DNA of 60,000 bases from Owenia fusiformis. Taxonomy: Eukaryota > Annelida > Polychaeta > Sabellida > Oweniidae. A program made the position numbers and the translations under genes. The stretch spans positions 22,409,759-22,469,758 of the forward strand of contig CAIIXF020000009.1 of the NCBI GenBank assembly GCA_903813345.2, given 5' to 3'. Shown piece by piece: positions 38,128 to 50,789 of the stretch (position 1 is its first letter; each line of letters starts with the position of its first letter). Below the pieces are notes generated by a model. That model made no database searches. It worked only from the letters and a program-made list of their open reading frames with translations, and was not told the origin of the DNA.

Positions 38128-39449
38128 TATTTAATACAGAAAGCTGTGTCAACAACAGATAAGTGATTTCGTAATTGCCAACTCCCTTGGTATTGATTAG
38201 AACCAGGATATCACATTGACAATACTTGGAAAACCATTTGGCCTTTTCTGAATTCATCACTGAAAACTGAAACCAATCATTGTTAACTGAAGTACAGATG
38301 ATTAGAGGGAGGGGGGGGGGGCATTTATATCAAAATTTGTTATCTAAAAGCACATTGCTGTTGCCACTCTGTCAATCTCCCACTCCCCTTTTGTAAGCCC
38401 TGGAAATGTGAAGGATATGATTTAGTCAGGTTGTATCATACAATTGAATACTGTACCCTATTCCTATGACCTTGAAGGGATATAATTTTTATCCTAGGTG
38501 GTCATCAATATCTCCATAAGCATTAGATTCTTTGTTTTTAACCCTACATGGTTTGTTTATAAGTACTTGGTAGATAAACATATTTGGGGTGTGAGGAACA
38601 GGATGTACTATAAAATAGTTCTTGCCACCACAACACTGACATTTAAGTCACTTATAATACCCCAGAGGGATACATTAACATTGGGGGCATGGCATTTAAG
38701 TATTTCCACAAAAAATCACAATTAACATTTACATCCTTATAAATGCCATGTTTTAAATGATGTGACTGGCCAAGGTTTTATCACAAGGTTGTTGAGATTC
38801 TAGGTTAGTAGAAATTATTTTTCTATGAGACAATAAATTAACCTTTTTTAAATTATCTTGCTATGGAAAAATAACTTTTATGTGCTAATAATCATAATTT
38901 GAAAATAATTTGGATAATTTTGTCATTTGGAAATATCTCATGCCACTAGTTTATTTTCTAATCAATTTTCTTATGTTTTTATCTTAACATCCCTTGATCT
39001 TTTTCAAAGATTTTTGTCTGGATAATATGATTCATGCTAGATGTGCAAGGCATTATTCGCAGTTTACTGTTACTCCTGAAATGCATTTTAGAGTGTTCAT
39101 TGATTAATTATAGTCATAATGACTTACTCCTCCTGTATATTAGGTGAAGATTAAATTCTCTGTATATGATCTAAGCCTATGACATACTTTCAGTAGACAA
39201 CTCATGCAAAGGGCAGTGAAACATGATATATTATAGGCCACTGTTTGGCCATGGCCTGCTTACTTGAAAGTCTATCCCTGACTTCATAATTAAGAAAATA
39301 CACAGCAGTTCAGTATTCAGTTGAGATATTCCTTCTGGTCAGTATATTTGGTACCTTCAGCTAACTTATTTAAGCCCCACTATGCTTACTTCAGAAAACA
39401 AATTCTCTAATCTGTCAAATTTTTATTTAAAAAATTAAGTGTTCTAACA

Positions 39450-39720
39450 CCAGATGGCGAAGATATATTTCCTCCATACAACTGCCACTGGATACGCCAT
39501 CTATTCATTTTGAAGTAACTTAAAAATCCATTTGTGTAAACAGCGCATGCTCCAAAATCGATCTTTGAACTTCTCATGCTGTTTTCTGTGTGAGTCATTT
39601 TTCTCATGTTAATATTTCACAAAAAATAGCTTTGTATGGTATTTAGTTGAATGTATGAGTGAGTTTTTGTTCCTTTTTCCCCTTTAAAATTTTGCTTTCA
39701 ACAATCCATGGTATTTTGCA
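39450..39720 (+). repeat. Divergent third copy of the ~300-base dispersed repeat
   Basis: Blocks in the same order as copies 1 and 2: ATACGCCATCT, TTTGAACTTCTCATGCTGTT, GTATGAGTGAG and TTCCTTTTTCCCCTTTAAAA. It is clearly older than the pair at 4308 and 20639. Confidence 0.55.
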
Positions 39721-42310
39721 GAGACTGAAAGGAGGTTATGTTTGTAGTAACGGCAATTCGGGAAGTAGCAGAGGTTATTCCTTCAGTTCTTTTATTCAGT
39801 TATGATTAGGCATTTAAATTTAAAGGGGCAGTTAATCCCTCTTGAATTTTGAAAAATGATTAATATAAAAAAGGTCCAAATTTAAAATATAAAAAATGAT
39901 GTACCCAAAGTCAAGTTAATTTCAGATTAAACTTTTAAAGCTCTAAATTTTTCATTTCATATGTTTTGGGGATTTTAATTCAAATGTTGCCCTTTTGCAT
40001 ACAGGATTACAATACTGTACATGATAAATGTACTCAATACATGTGTTTACACAGGACATTTTTGCTGATCACACCATCCTATGGCCTTCATCCTCTTCCA
40101 TCTGTAGCTATGAGAATTCTAAGATAGAATGTCACATAACACATGTTTATTTTTTCAGAGACAGATTCTTTAGACTAAGATTACATAATTGTGAGGATGG
40201 AAATATTTTGTGAAAGGAAGGTGAACATGTTTTAGTCATATTATATTAAGTTATTAACCATAAGTATTAGTAGTACAATAACAGTTTCAATATACTTTGG
40301 TATAGACCCATCATATTTACCCGAGAGAAAGGGCACATATAAGTACTGTGTGTGGTTAGCATATTTTCTCAACACTCAAACTACAGTGTAGAAATATGTT
40401 CAAAATGAGTTCCAGATTTTTGTTCTAGACATAGGGAACCTTCTGAATCTTACCTCATGCCATCAAGATGAAAAGTAGCATGTTTTTATGAAGATAGATA
40501 CGTAGATTCATAAACCACTAAAGCAGCCGTGCTCTTAATGGTAAGACATAAGCACATGGTATTCACTGTTCAGCTATACTTTATGAAGGGGGACACTTAT
40601 AGATAGACAGGATCTAACATTTGATGAGGCATATTTCATTTTTTGAGGTAAATTTCATTTGGTGAGGTAAATTTGAGATAAAAGCTAATACCAAGTTATA
40701 ACATGGTTATAATAAGAGTTCATTATTGCATTTTTGATTGAAAAAGAATGTCTGAATTAATCTTTTTCTATCAAATTTTGGCGAGGCACTTGCCTTTTTG
40801 TAAGAATTATTTTTCTAGTAGTCCCAAGACTTTATTTGAACAATTACTTTTGTAGAAAGTAGTCCCTAGACATTATTTGAAATAGTTCTCTCTTAATATA
40901 CTTTATTTAGTAATTCAAGGTTATTTTACTAAGTTACTGTTTTGCAAATGTTTCATGTTTGCCTTAAATTAACAAACTTGACCCCATTAATTGCAATATG
41001 CAGAAAATGTTTTGAAATGTTTGTTGTTTCTAGCTTGTGATTAATGCATTATGGTTAGTTTTGCAATCTATACGTTCCTTTCTAATTTTTCAGACTCATT
41101 ATTCTTTATTCAGCAATATAGTGGTCATGTATCACCACCCTACATATAATGCAATTTTAAGCGCCCCCTGCTACATAGGGAAGTTTTATTTTTACCGACC
41201 TATTTTAATAACAGCTCTCAATACCTTTTGGTCAACATCATCACTCTTTTACAACATTTTAAGTTCAGAAAATCGCAGAAGTAACTAAGCTTACATGTTT
41301 AATATAATGCTTTGGCATAGAATACTGTTACAGGAAAATTGTCATGAAAATGTTAAGTAGTGGTTTCATTAATACAATACACTGTATATCATAAATGAAG
41401 TAAAGATTGAAATTTCAACTATCCATTATCTGATTCATTCAAAAAGACCCAGACTATAGTTTGCATTCATGTAGCAAACTTGTAATAGATGCTAACTTGA
41501 GTCATAATGATAAAGCAGTTGTAAATTTTGTGATTTATCTATGCCAAAAAGAAGAAATGTGTAATGTATAATAGCAAGTGTTAAAACCTGTTAGTAGTAA
41601 GACTTAAGTCTAGATAACAAAATATTTTGCAGTTTAAGAACATCACTATTTAGTACTATTAAGATAAGTTTGCTATTATCCATGCAAGACACTTTTAATC
41701 AATCTTTTGATCATTAGGAACAACATTAAAAAGAAAGAAAGATCTGTTAAAATGTATACTGGGCCTACTGACTCAAATAGGTGGCACTGTTAACAGTAGA
41801 ATATTTGGAACATCATGTAGTATTAGAAAACATATAAATTGGTCCAATCAAGCTAAGAATTCAACCATCAGCCATTCCAACTAAAGTTTTCTCTATATAA
41901 TTTGGTTCTTACATGAAGGGTTCATACTTGTTATTTTGTATATCAATGTATCTATCTTTTAGATTGGTGGCCCAAAGAATTTAATGAGCATCAAATTAAG
42001 ATATAAGGAAACTTATGTAGAATAGTAAGACCAAAGTGAAACCAATTAATAATCAGGCGATTCTCCATGGCAAACAAGTCCCTTTAATCTATATTGATCA
42101 CATGGCTCAGATGTTCGCTGCCAAAAATAGTTATGATTTTCATTAATCATTGAAGTATGGAAATTCTCAAGGGTCTTGAGAACTCAATAATTTTTATAGC
42201 ATTGTGACCCTTTCAAAACCATATATTATTTATAATGACATTTAGCTCTGATGATATGGTTAATATATTATTCTCTATGTCAATAATATTTTGTTATTAT
42301 TCCATTTCAG

Positions 42311-42632
42311 CCACTCAAGAAAGCAGCTGCTTCAAGTCAAAGTAGAAGAAATAAGAGGCTATGAATGACATATAAAACCATAAATTACTAAAAGGAATGG
42401 GATGATGCTGGAAGTAAAATCCAAGACTCTACAAATCTAACCCTGCTAATTAATATACACCTCAGTCAGACTAGAATTGGACCCTGCACTGAGGGCAGCT
42501 GTGACACGCCAAGATCAACAAATCAGTCGGGAGGCAGTTGCATTGGTAAAAGAAGGAAGCTGGCCAAAATTATAAACTGAATATTTATAGTACCTGACCT
42601 TACTTAGTATTTTACTAGCAGTTAGCCTAGAA
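42311..42632 (+). other. Orphan exon candidate (last coding and/or UTR exon)
   Basis: A good acceptor (TTCCATTTCAG, ending 42310) and a strong donor (GAAG|GTAAGTG) bound this segment. One frame reads PLKKAAASSQSRRNKRL then stop, another SRKQLLQVKVEEIRGYE then stop, so any coding part ends early. No partner exon recognised. Confidence 0.3.
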
Positions 42633-43325
42633 GGTAAGTGTGTTTTTGATCTATCATCGGAAATCTTCACTTTCAGCCTTATATTTGAGTAACAACATCG
42701 AACTTAATTGAGACTTAAAGGTACTAAAACTATGTAGACTATCAATAGATTTTTTTAAGATTCATAATTCATGGATTAATCAATGAAAATCACAGTTTTG
42801 TACAACATGTATGTATTCTCCATTTCGCTGTTCGCTCTTTGAATCAGAACGTTCGCATATATGGTGCATATATGTACTCAAAAAGGACAAAATTTGATTG
42901 GTCAATATTTTTCAACGATGCATTTCGTGTAGCTATTTGTGAGACCCGAAAGTTCTAAATCAAATTAATTACGCAATTTTGTTTTTACACCCGCAAGCTA
43001 AATAAAAAAATGACACCATCGGAATTCTTCTTCTTTGTCATTGAATTAATAGTCAGTATACCAGATTTAATCAATAAAAGATTATACAATTAACAACAAA
43101 ATTCGGAAACGAGTATGTAAGATTTGCTTTCGAACCACTAAACTTGACCTAGATAATAGCGACGTGTCTTCTTTGGTCAAATGCTCAGTTGTTTGTGGGT
43201 TTTCAACGTAACTCTATAATGTAATATGAAGATGAGTACTTTTATTCAGTTGTTGCATCGATGTTACAGTTTGTAGTGCGGTAATATTGGCATGAACGTG
43301 TTGAAAGTCGAATGGAATTGCTTTT

Positions 43326-43370
43326 TCCAATATGGCGACTAGTCACGTGACTTCTTCTCTTCCGGAATAT
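43326..43370. promoter_or_regulatory. Promoter-like cluster: E-box and ETS motifs
   Basis: GTCACGTGAC at 43343 (USF/CLEAR-type E-box), CTTCCGGAA shortly after, and ATGGCG just before. Such pairing is common in animal housekeeping promoters. No convincing gene starts next to it; the local ORF from 43332 is 28 codons. Confidence 0.3.
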
Positions 43371-44395
43371 ACTCCCATTTTCAATCATTGTTTTCACCCC
43401 GTTAGGAGCCAATAAAATGAAAAAAAATATATGTTATATAAAGATTATTAAAAGACTAATTGTTTCTGATAGTTTGTTTTCTCCGATCGCATGGAGATTC
43501 GATCGAAAATATCGCTTGAAAAATGGGTATGAAAATCCCCATGTTAAACCAACGGGGAAAAACAAGGTAGAAAAATTTTGTTCCCCCGCGAACTGCATCA
43601 TGGGAAATATTTTGACCTTATAAGGAAAAACTTTCGCGCCATCTTTATTAGAGATTCAATACTACCGAATCCGCGATTTTAAGAATTGACATACATGGCA
43701 CCAAGTACAGAATCTAAAGAATTCTGTAATTGTGTGCTCGACTATATTGTGCTGAGGCCCGGGTATACATTAATAAAAAATCAGTATTATTCTTATTCAA
43801 TGTAAGTAATATAGTCTATTTATATACATGTATACACCACGCATTACCAACTCAGTACACTAGGGGACTTTTTATTAAACATTTTTAACGTATTCCTGGG
43901 CCTCAGATATTGTGTTAGGCTTGATTTCATACATGCTTTCTTCTGGAGAGATGTTACATGTGAGGCTTGGGGTCTAATTATTTTGAGAAATTGCTTTCAC
44001 TGCTTTGTACCTTTTCACCAGTCTAGGCATTCAATATCTACAACATGTATCTCAGACTTACATGATTGTAAAAGGTTAAATGTCAAAACTGTGTTGGTTT
44101 AAAAAATATTGAAGATGAATCCATTTATTGACTGTCTTGTTTTCTATACATAATTTATGTATTCAGTGTGTAAAATACAAATACCTTCAAAACTTATTTC
44201 GTGATTACCCTTAGCAATAGATAAAATATAGTTTCAAGGTTTTTATCCTACTTCTGCAGATTGACATTTACACATATACACTGCTACTGCAGGTTGATAC
44301 TGTAGTTCTAAATTTACCCTCTCGGGGACATTGTTTTATTCTTCCCAGTAAATTGCTTTTTAAGCTTGATTTAATATTGAATCATTTAAACTATA

Positions 44396-44500
44396 GTGAC
44401 ATTTTCATAGTCTCCAACTTTTTTTTGTTGATGGTGGTTGGTGTTTGGCAGTCGGTGGTCAACATCTGTAACAAATGGCAGGTGGTGATATTTTGCATAG
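44396..44500 (+). repeat. Short copy of the GTCACCACC terminal element
   Basis: CATAGTCTCCAACTTTTTT and CTGTAACAAATGGCAGGTGG in the family order; left palindrome lost. Confidence 0.65.
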
Positions 44501-44925
44501 TTGACTATTTTTGTGCTATATATATTTGCACATATACTATACTGTTTTCATCTTTCCTTAAACCCAACCAAAAAAGTAATAAATATGATATACTTTACAA
44601 ATCAAGTTAAGCCAAACAGTTACTTTGATAATTTTTCATTGATACTTGATTTAATTGTTTCTTATCAGATAATTTGTGGTCACAATAACCTCCTTAATTA
44701 ACTAGGGATATGTGTGAAGTTTAGATTACTGAGCATCTACATTTAGCATTGTATATCTTTTCATGTCATCACACCAGTAAACACAAGGGAAACAAGAAAC
44801 ATATTTTCTGTAAATACTTGGAACAACTATAAACATGTTGTCATAAACACTTGGACATTGAGAAACATATTGTCAGTAAATACTTGGGATACTCTTCAAA
44901 AATACTTGAGCAACTAGAAATATCT

Positions 44926-46668
44926 CAGGGCCGTCAGATGGGGGGGGGTGCGATGGGTGCGACCGCACCCCCCTTTGTTACCCCCCAAAATAAATATGAA
45001 AAAAAAAATTAAAATTAAAATTTTTTTGTAATTTTTTTTCATTGACTCATACACTTTGAAAGTACCCAGAAAGCACCAAATAGCATCTTAAAATTGTAAA
45101 ATTTTCTAGGGGTATTGGCCACCCCTCACACCCCCCACAAAACAATGAAAAAGTTTTTATTTTAGTGTTTTGTCTCAGACACTTTTAAAGTGCCCAGACA
45201 TCATCAAATAGCTCCTTGATATAGTTAGTGTTTCTGGGGGACTTGCTTCCCCTCTTGCATCTTGCACTTGCATAACTCCCCCCCCCTCTGGCGCCTCCCT
45301 TGACCCCCCCCCCCCCCCCATCCAAAAAAATGTGATTTTCTCAAAATCTTTAATTGACTCATACAATTTGAAAATGCCCAGAAAGCAGCAAATAGCGTCG
45401 TAAAATTGTAAAATTTTTTAGGGGGAGGGGACCACCTCTCACACCCCAAACAAAACAATGGAAAAGTTCTGAATTTGTTTTATGTATTGTCTCAGACACT
45501 TTTAAATTGCCCAGACATCATCAAATAGCTCCTTGATAAAGTTAATGATTCTGGAAGACTAAAACTTACTCGCCCTCTGGCATCCCCACTCCACCTCCCC
45601 CTCTGGCAGCCCCCCCCCCTTAACACCCCCCTCCCCCCCAAAAAAAACTTGAGATTTTTCAAATACTTTTATTGACTCATACATTTTGAAAGTGCCCAGA
45701 AAGCACCAAATAGCATCTTAAAATTGTAAAATTTTCTTGGGAAATATGCGCTTTTAGGCACAGACACTTTTAAAGTGCCCAAACTTCATCAAATAGCACC
45801 TTGATATTGTAAATTTTGATATGGGGGACAAACACTTGCTTCCCCTCTGGCACCCCAGCCCCACCTCCCCCTCTGACACCCCTCCTCCCCTTTGACACCC
45901 CCAAAATTTGAAAAAAATTGTGATTGTTTTTCAATGTTTTTATTGACTTATACCTTTAAAAGTGCCCAGAAGCACCAAATATCATCTTTAAATTGTAAAA
46001 TTTTCTAGGAGAGTTAGCCACCCCTCACATCCCCCACAAAACAAAAGAAAATATTCTGAATCTCATGTATTGTCTCAGACATTTTTTAAGTTCCCAGACA
46101 TCATCAAATAGCATCTTGATATGGTCAATGTTTCTGGGGGACAACCCCTTGCTCCCCTACTGGCACCCCGCCCCACTTCACCCTCTCATCCTCTTTGACA
46201 CCCCCAAAAGAATTTGAAAAAAATTCTTATTGGATCATAACGCACAGGCGTACCAGATGGTTGCAAATTTGCTCCAAATACAAGCAAATTTCAAAATTTT
46301 CCTGGGGGAGAACCCCCAGACCCCCTGAATGCTCAGTTTTTTAATCACTCAACTCTTATTCTTGTGGTGGTGGCGTACTACTTAGAAACTTACACTTTGA
46401 AAGTACCCAGAAAGCACCAAATAGCATCTCAAAACTGTAAAATTTTCTAGGGGGAGTGGACCACTCCTCACACCCCCCACAAAACAATTGGAACGTTTGG
46501 AAGTTGCATTTGTTAATTCCAAACCAATATAGGGAGTAACTGACCCCCCCCCCCCCCGCCTCTGTCTTACGCGATTTGATTTACGCGGCAAAAAAATTGA
46601 CAATTTTATATTTTCTTTAGTAAGCTAAAAACTGCACCCCCCTTGGAAAAAAGTGTCTTACGGGCCTG
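44926..46668. mobile_element. 1.7 kb element: C-rich tandem array between CAGGNCCGT inverted ends
   Basis: The left end CAGGGCCGTCAGATGG (44926) and the right end TTACGGGCCTG (to 46668) are related inverted sequences, like those of the 37530 element. In between, a ~270-320-base unit recurs at about 45041, 45354, 45674, 45943 and, after an inserted stretch, 46387. Unit words are CCCAGAAAGCACCAAATAGC, AAAATTGTAAAATTTTCT and TTTTAAAGTGCCCAGACATC, separated by long C runs. No coding capacity. Confidence 0.7.
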
Positions 46669-46959
46669 TATCTTATAAGTAAATCTTGTTAATATCTGTT
46701 AAAAAAAAGTCAATCTATCTGTTTTTGATTTTGAGTAAAATGTAGCATTTTATTCTTTCATTTTTAGAGATAATTCATTCATTTTTGGCTAAATCGTTTT
46801 ATTTGACAAAAACTAGTATATATAAGAAAATATAATTTTAATAAGCCATATCATCTCAATTCTCAGCCATGAATTTTAGTGAAACGGAAAAATGATTTTC
46901 AGAATGGGATATAATGAATACGGAATCTCAACTTGATGGAAGTAACCCTGAATGCTCTT

Positions 46960-47271
46960 TACCCTTTGCATTCGTTCGACTTCACTTCTTAAAAGAGAGC
47001 TCCGTCTTCACTCTTTCAAACTAAAATAAACGTGTGAACTCACCGTGCCAATCAGTGCTCGTCGGCCAAATTTGACCGACGTTCTACAAGTATGTATGAT
47101 CATTCCTTCTGACATCATCGTTAAGCCCGGAATTGACCAATGACAATTCAGAATTTATTTTAGCCAAAACACAAACTGTCACCGGCACCCATCGTGGGGG
47201 CGGGGCTACTAAACTGTAATATGGTTTCTACTAGGCAGAGTGTAGTTTAACTAGACTCTGCACGCAGGGTA
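46960..47271 (-). mobile_element. MITE with TACCCT ends and perfect 9-base target duplication
   Basis: Starts TACCCTTTGCATTCGTTCGA and ends GACTCTGCACGCAGGGTA, the reverse orientation of 9684-10032. The exact 9-mer AATGCTCTT lies on both sides (46951-46959 and 47272-47280). No coding capacity. A 9-base duplication suggests a Mutator-like or Merlin-like transposase; class not shown. Confidence 0.85.
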
Positions 47272-49032
47272 AATGCTCTTATGGGTCCATTGAAAGAGTA
47301 AATTGATTATTTAGTGGCATTTTACTGGCATAAGTACTTGTTTTACTGAGGAAGCTGTAATCAAAAGCTGTCAGCATGTCAACTTAGATAGCCAAGAACA
47401 CCACTTCCCTGATAAATCATCCTGGCATATGTAAAGGGGAACTATTGATATGAATCTATATGATATCAGTTCGAAATAATTTCATTTCTTCATACAGAAA
47501 TCATGTCTTGTTATAATTGATATGTTGCGATAAGTTCTCTCATTTATCAATGGTGTTTTTAGAAAGGGGAAACTTTATTTTATTGCAAGGGTTGCTTCTA
47601 TCAGCTTGAAGCAAAGTTTCCAAACTTGACATCTCACCTTACATGATGTGTTACTCTGAGTAAAGATTCAGTTTAGTTGTAAACTGTAAAGGTAAACGCT
47701 TCAAGACTCTGGACCCCCCCCCCCCCCCAACTCTCCTGTTTTCTTTACCAACGTGTGTGTGAGAAGAAATGATGTAGTCAAGAGTCAAGAAATAGGAGAA
47801 GGGGTCGCTTTTAGCTGACTTACAGACTTTAAAAGACAGGACAAAAATGTCAGTAAAAAGTTGGATGTGAATTCTAACTTACATATCAATATGATTGTGA
47901 ACATGGGAAAATGGGAATGTGGGGCGCAGGGAGTAGATAAGATAAGGATAAGGTATTGCATTTTCTGTGGCACAGCTCATTGTAAAATTAGTTCCAAACT
48001 CCCAGATTTTCCTCTAATACTTTAATGTGCCTCGAATGATTACTTCAGAAGAAATGTCACTGCAAGAAAAGTTCAAAATCTGAAAATGCTTATACTAAAA
48101 AATACAAATGCCTAAATATGAAGAGACCACTCTAAGATCATGTTTTGATTGTAGAAAGAACATTCACCACATCCTTAAAAAGATCTATTGTCAAGTACCT
48201 AACATGTAAATGTATTTTTAATCATTGTGCCAATTCAATTAGTCTGACCATTTTCATATCCTGGAAAATTGAATACAGGGCTATAACTAGCACTAAAAAG
48301 GTACATCCATTTTGTATTTTTGTTTTTAAATCAGAAATTTTGTGTTTTATTCTTTGTGAAATTTATAAAGAACCTCTCATCAGTATCCTCTTAGTTGCTA
48401 ACTAATGCCTCAGTCACATTTGATCTACAGCAATCATACAGTGGTCATAGTTTACCAAAATTGAGAGAAATATGCAGCATAAAATATTGGTATAAGCAGT
48501 ACGATGTATAATTTTCTAGAGCAAATGTGGCTGAGGCTTAACATGCTGGGTAAAAGAGGGGAGAGGGGGGACTCATATGTATTTAGACCACTATCTATAC
48601 TAACAAACAATTCTCTGATGTGGATATTGATATATGTTGGGGGGGAGGGGTGTTAAAATGCTGTTCCCATATTTTCTTTTGTAATTATAAATGAGCTATG
48701 TCCATTTCAAAGTTTGCCTCTTGTGCTCGCTAATAATTGGGTCAGACTGATTTTGTTCTCCACAGAACCTAGAAGATTAACATGCTGTCTGATTGAACCA
48801 TTAACACAGTAAGGCGTAGATGTTAAGTGCTAGGGGGTAGGATAACTTTGTTCAAAGTGACCTTTACAATAAAAAAGATCTATGAATTACAGTTGAGTTC
48901 TTTCTGTAACTTATTGCACCAGAAATAAGAAATGAAGTTAACATTTCTAAGCATACCTTTTTAATTAGAGAGGTGTTTGCAATATATCTCATATTCAGCG
49001 TTTACTTTTTATTCTTAGATGCCACTAGACTA

Positions 49033-49105
49033 AATCCTGCGTGCAGAGTCTACATCAAAGACGAAGCTCTCTTTTAGAAGTGAAGTCAAATGAATGCAAA
49101 GGGTA
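49033..49105 (+). mobile_element. 73-base minimal copy of the TACCCT MITE
   Basis: Only the two family ends remain: CCTGCGTGCAGAGTCTA and GAAGCTCTCTTTTAGAAGTG...GCAAAGGGTA. Flanks ACTAGACTA (49024-49032) and ACCAGACTA (49106-49114) agree at 8 of 9 bases, as expected for an old target duplication. Confidence 0.7.
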
Positions 49106-49259
49106 ACCAGACTACAAGACTACATAAGATCAACATTTTAAAATTTTCTTAATTTCATATCAATATCAAAAAGTTATTCTAGATCATCAGAGTAAATTTT
49201 GCTATTATTCACAGGATTTTTGTGTATATTGCTATGTTTTAGAAATCTTCAGAACAATT

Positions 49260-49417
49260 CAGGCTCAGCTTTTGCCAAGGGGGTTTCGCTTTTTTAATAA
49301 ATCCAGGTTTCACATTTGACCATTTTGGCCCAAAATCACCGATAAAGTGCTCAGAATGGTGAAAAACTGCATGATTTTGAAAGAATATTTTGGCCAGAGG
49401 GGTTCACTTACGCCCTG
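49260..49417 (-). mobile_element. Inverted copy of the CAGGCCC/GAGCCTG element
   Basis: Starts CAGGCTCAGCTTTTGCCAAG and ends TTACGCCCTG. The interior matches the reverse complement of 28635-28781 and 37530-37740, including AAAGTGCTCAGAATGGTGAA. Confidence 0.6.
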
Positions 49418-50699
49418 CAACCATACCAACTAACTGATGAGGTATGGTTAGATCGTATCACGATAAAACTGCACCCCCTTTGTCTCAATCTTTCTCAATG
49501 GCAGCCGAGAGGATGTCTGGTAAAACAGAATGGTTATATTTTAGCTCTTACTCTAGCCTTCCCTCCATCTATCAACAACTTCTCAAAGATCAACCATCAC
49601 ATCCTTATATTCAAAGCTAATGAAGACATACCCAGTAGCAATATGTAAGTCTTGTAACTTATTCAACAAAATGCTCCCAAATGATCAACAGTAATGTACT
49701 CTTGGGTTGAGCCTCCTTCCCTTATAAGTTACTGACACTTTGAACTTGAAAGATATTTACTTCGAGATTCCTGATATCATACAGCAAATAAAAAATACTT
49801 CCAAGTATATTTATTAAACAGAAACGCTTTGATTTATTAATCTTATAATTGCAGGTTGCAGAGTAAACAAAGCAGTCTTTGAAATGATGAAACTAATATG
49901 ACTGTATGAGATACCTTTATCCTTGTTAGTATTTATTGCCATATCAAACACCTTTTTATCCATCTCATTGATAAAGATATGACCTATAGCTTGCATCAGG
50001 TTTTATTTACTTATTGGATGTCCGTTTCTTGATAGATTAGTTTTATACATGTTTTTAAACACAGGGTGGACCCAATAAAGACAATTCTAATCTCGGTATA
50101 AATAAATGTTGGTAGAATCTTCTACGACAATTTTGTATAGATATAGCAGTGCTCTCCCCAGCATTAAAGCAAGTGAGTGCAGCACCCACCTGAGATTTTG
50201 AATAAATGCTTGCACCCTGAAAATCTATTTGCACCCACTTGGAAATGAAAAAAATTTTGACAATTTTGACTTGAATTGTGTAAATGACAATTTTGCACCC
50301 TCTTGAGAAAATGTCCTGTATAAAATGAACACTGTATACAATGGAGCAAACATACTTGTATTCCAATATGCCTTTGAGAATAAAGTGTGTGAACCAGAAA
50401 TGACTCAAATAATGACAAAACAGAATTCCTATTTCAGAAATTGCATTTTTGAGATTTCTCCAAATACATCTCCAAATAAGTTGTAGACACAATATAAGTA
50501 TACTGTTTGCTCTAGCTATTGAATGCTCCTTCTACACAGGGAATTCAAGAAATTTCCAGCAAAAATTAGGTTACATATTTGAGGTATCACACTGTGTATT
50601 GCAGATTGCTTTTGTTGAATTTTAAAGGCTTCCAAAATATTCTGTAACATTTACATATTTTGTACAGCTCAATAATGATATAGTGATAACGGAATACAA

Positions 50700-50705
50700 T
50701 TTATT
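50700..50705 (-). terminator. Probable gene B poly(A) signal
   Basis: AATAAA on the - strand 85 bases beyond the gene B stop. Confidence 0.45.
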
Positions 50706-50789
50706 ATAAGATGCAAAGCCATTTTCGGTATTCCCTATATTCAGTTTTTATGATTAAAATATAATTTTGATATATCTTTTATAAGTAAA

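Larger units (their letters stand above)
32290..50789. other. Gene-poor region between fascin and gene B
   Basis: Mostly repeats and AT-rich filler. Supported items are listed separately: orphan first-exon candidate 34229-34354, short elements at 35484, 35782, 36313, 37530, 37949 and 39450, orphan exon candidate 42311-42632, promoter-like motifs near 43330, short GTCACCACC copy 44396, C-rich array 44926-46668, and MITEs at 46960, 49033 and 49260. A weak TATA-like CATATAAAAC on the - strand at 32338-32347 lies about 50 bases upstream of the fascin ATG. 47.3-49.0 kb shows nothing. Confidence 0.55.

Noticed and set aside
50055-50492. 145-codon open frame on the - strand
   Set aside because: AT-rich, low-complexity composition rich in I, F, Y and C, no domain, and contains short repeat-like GCACCC sequence. 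Probably chance.
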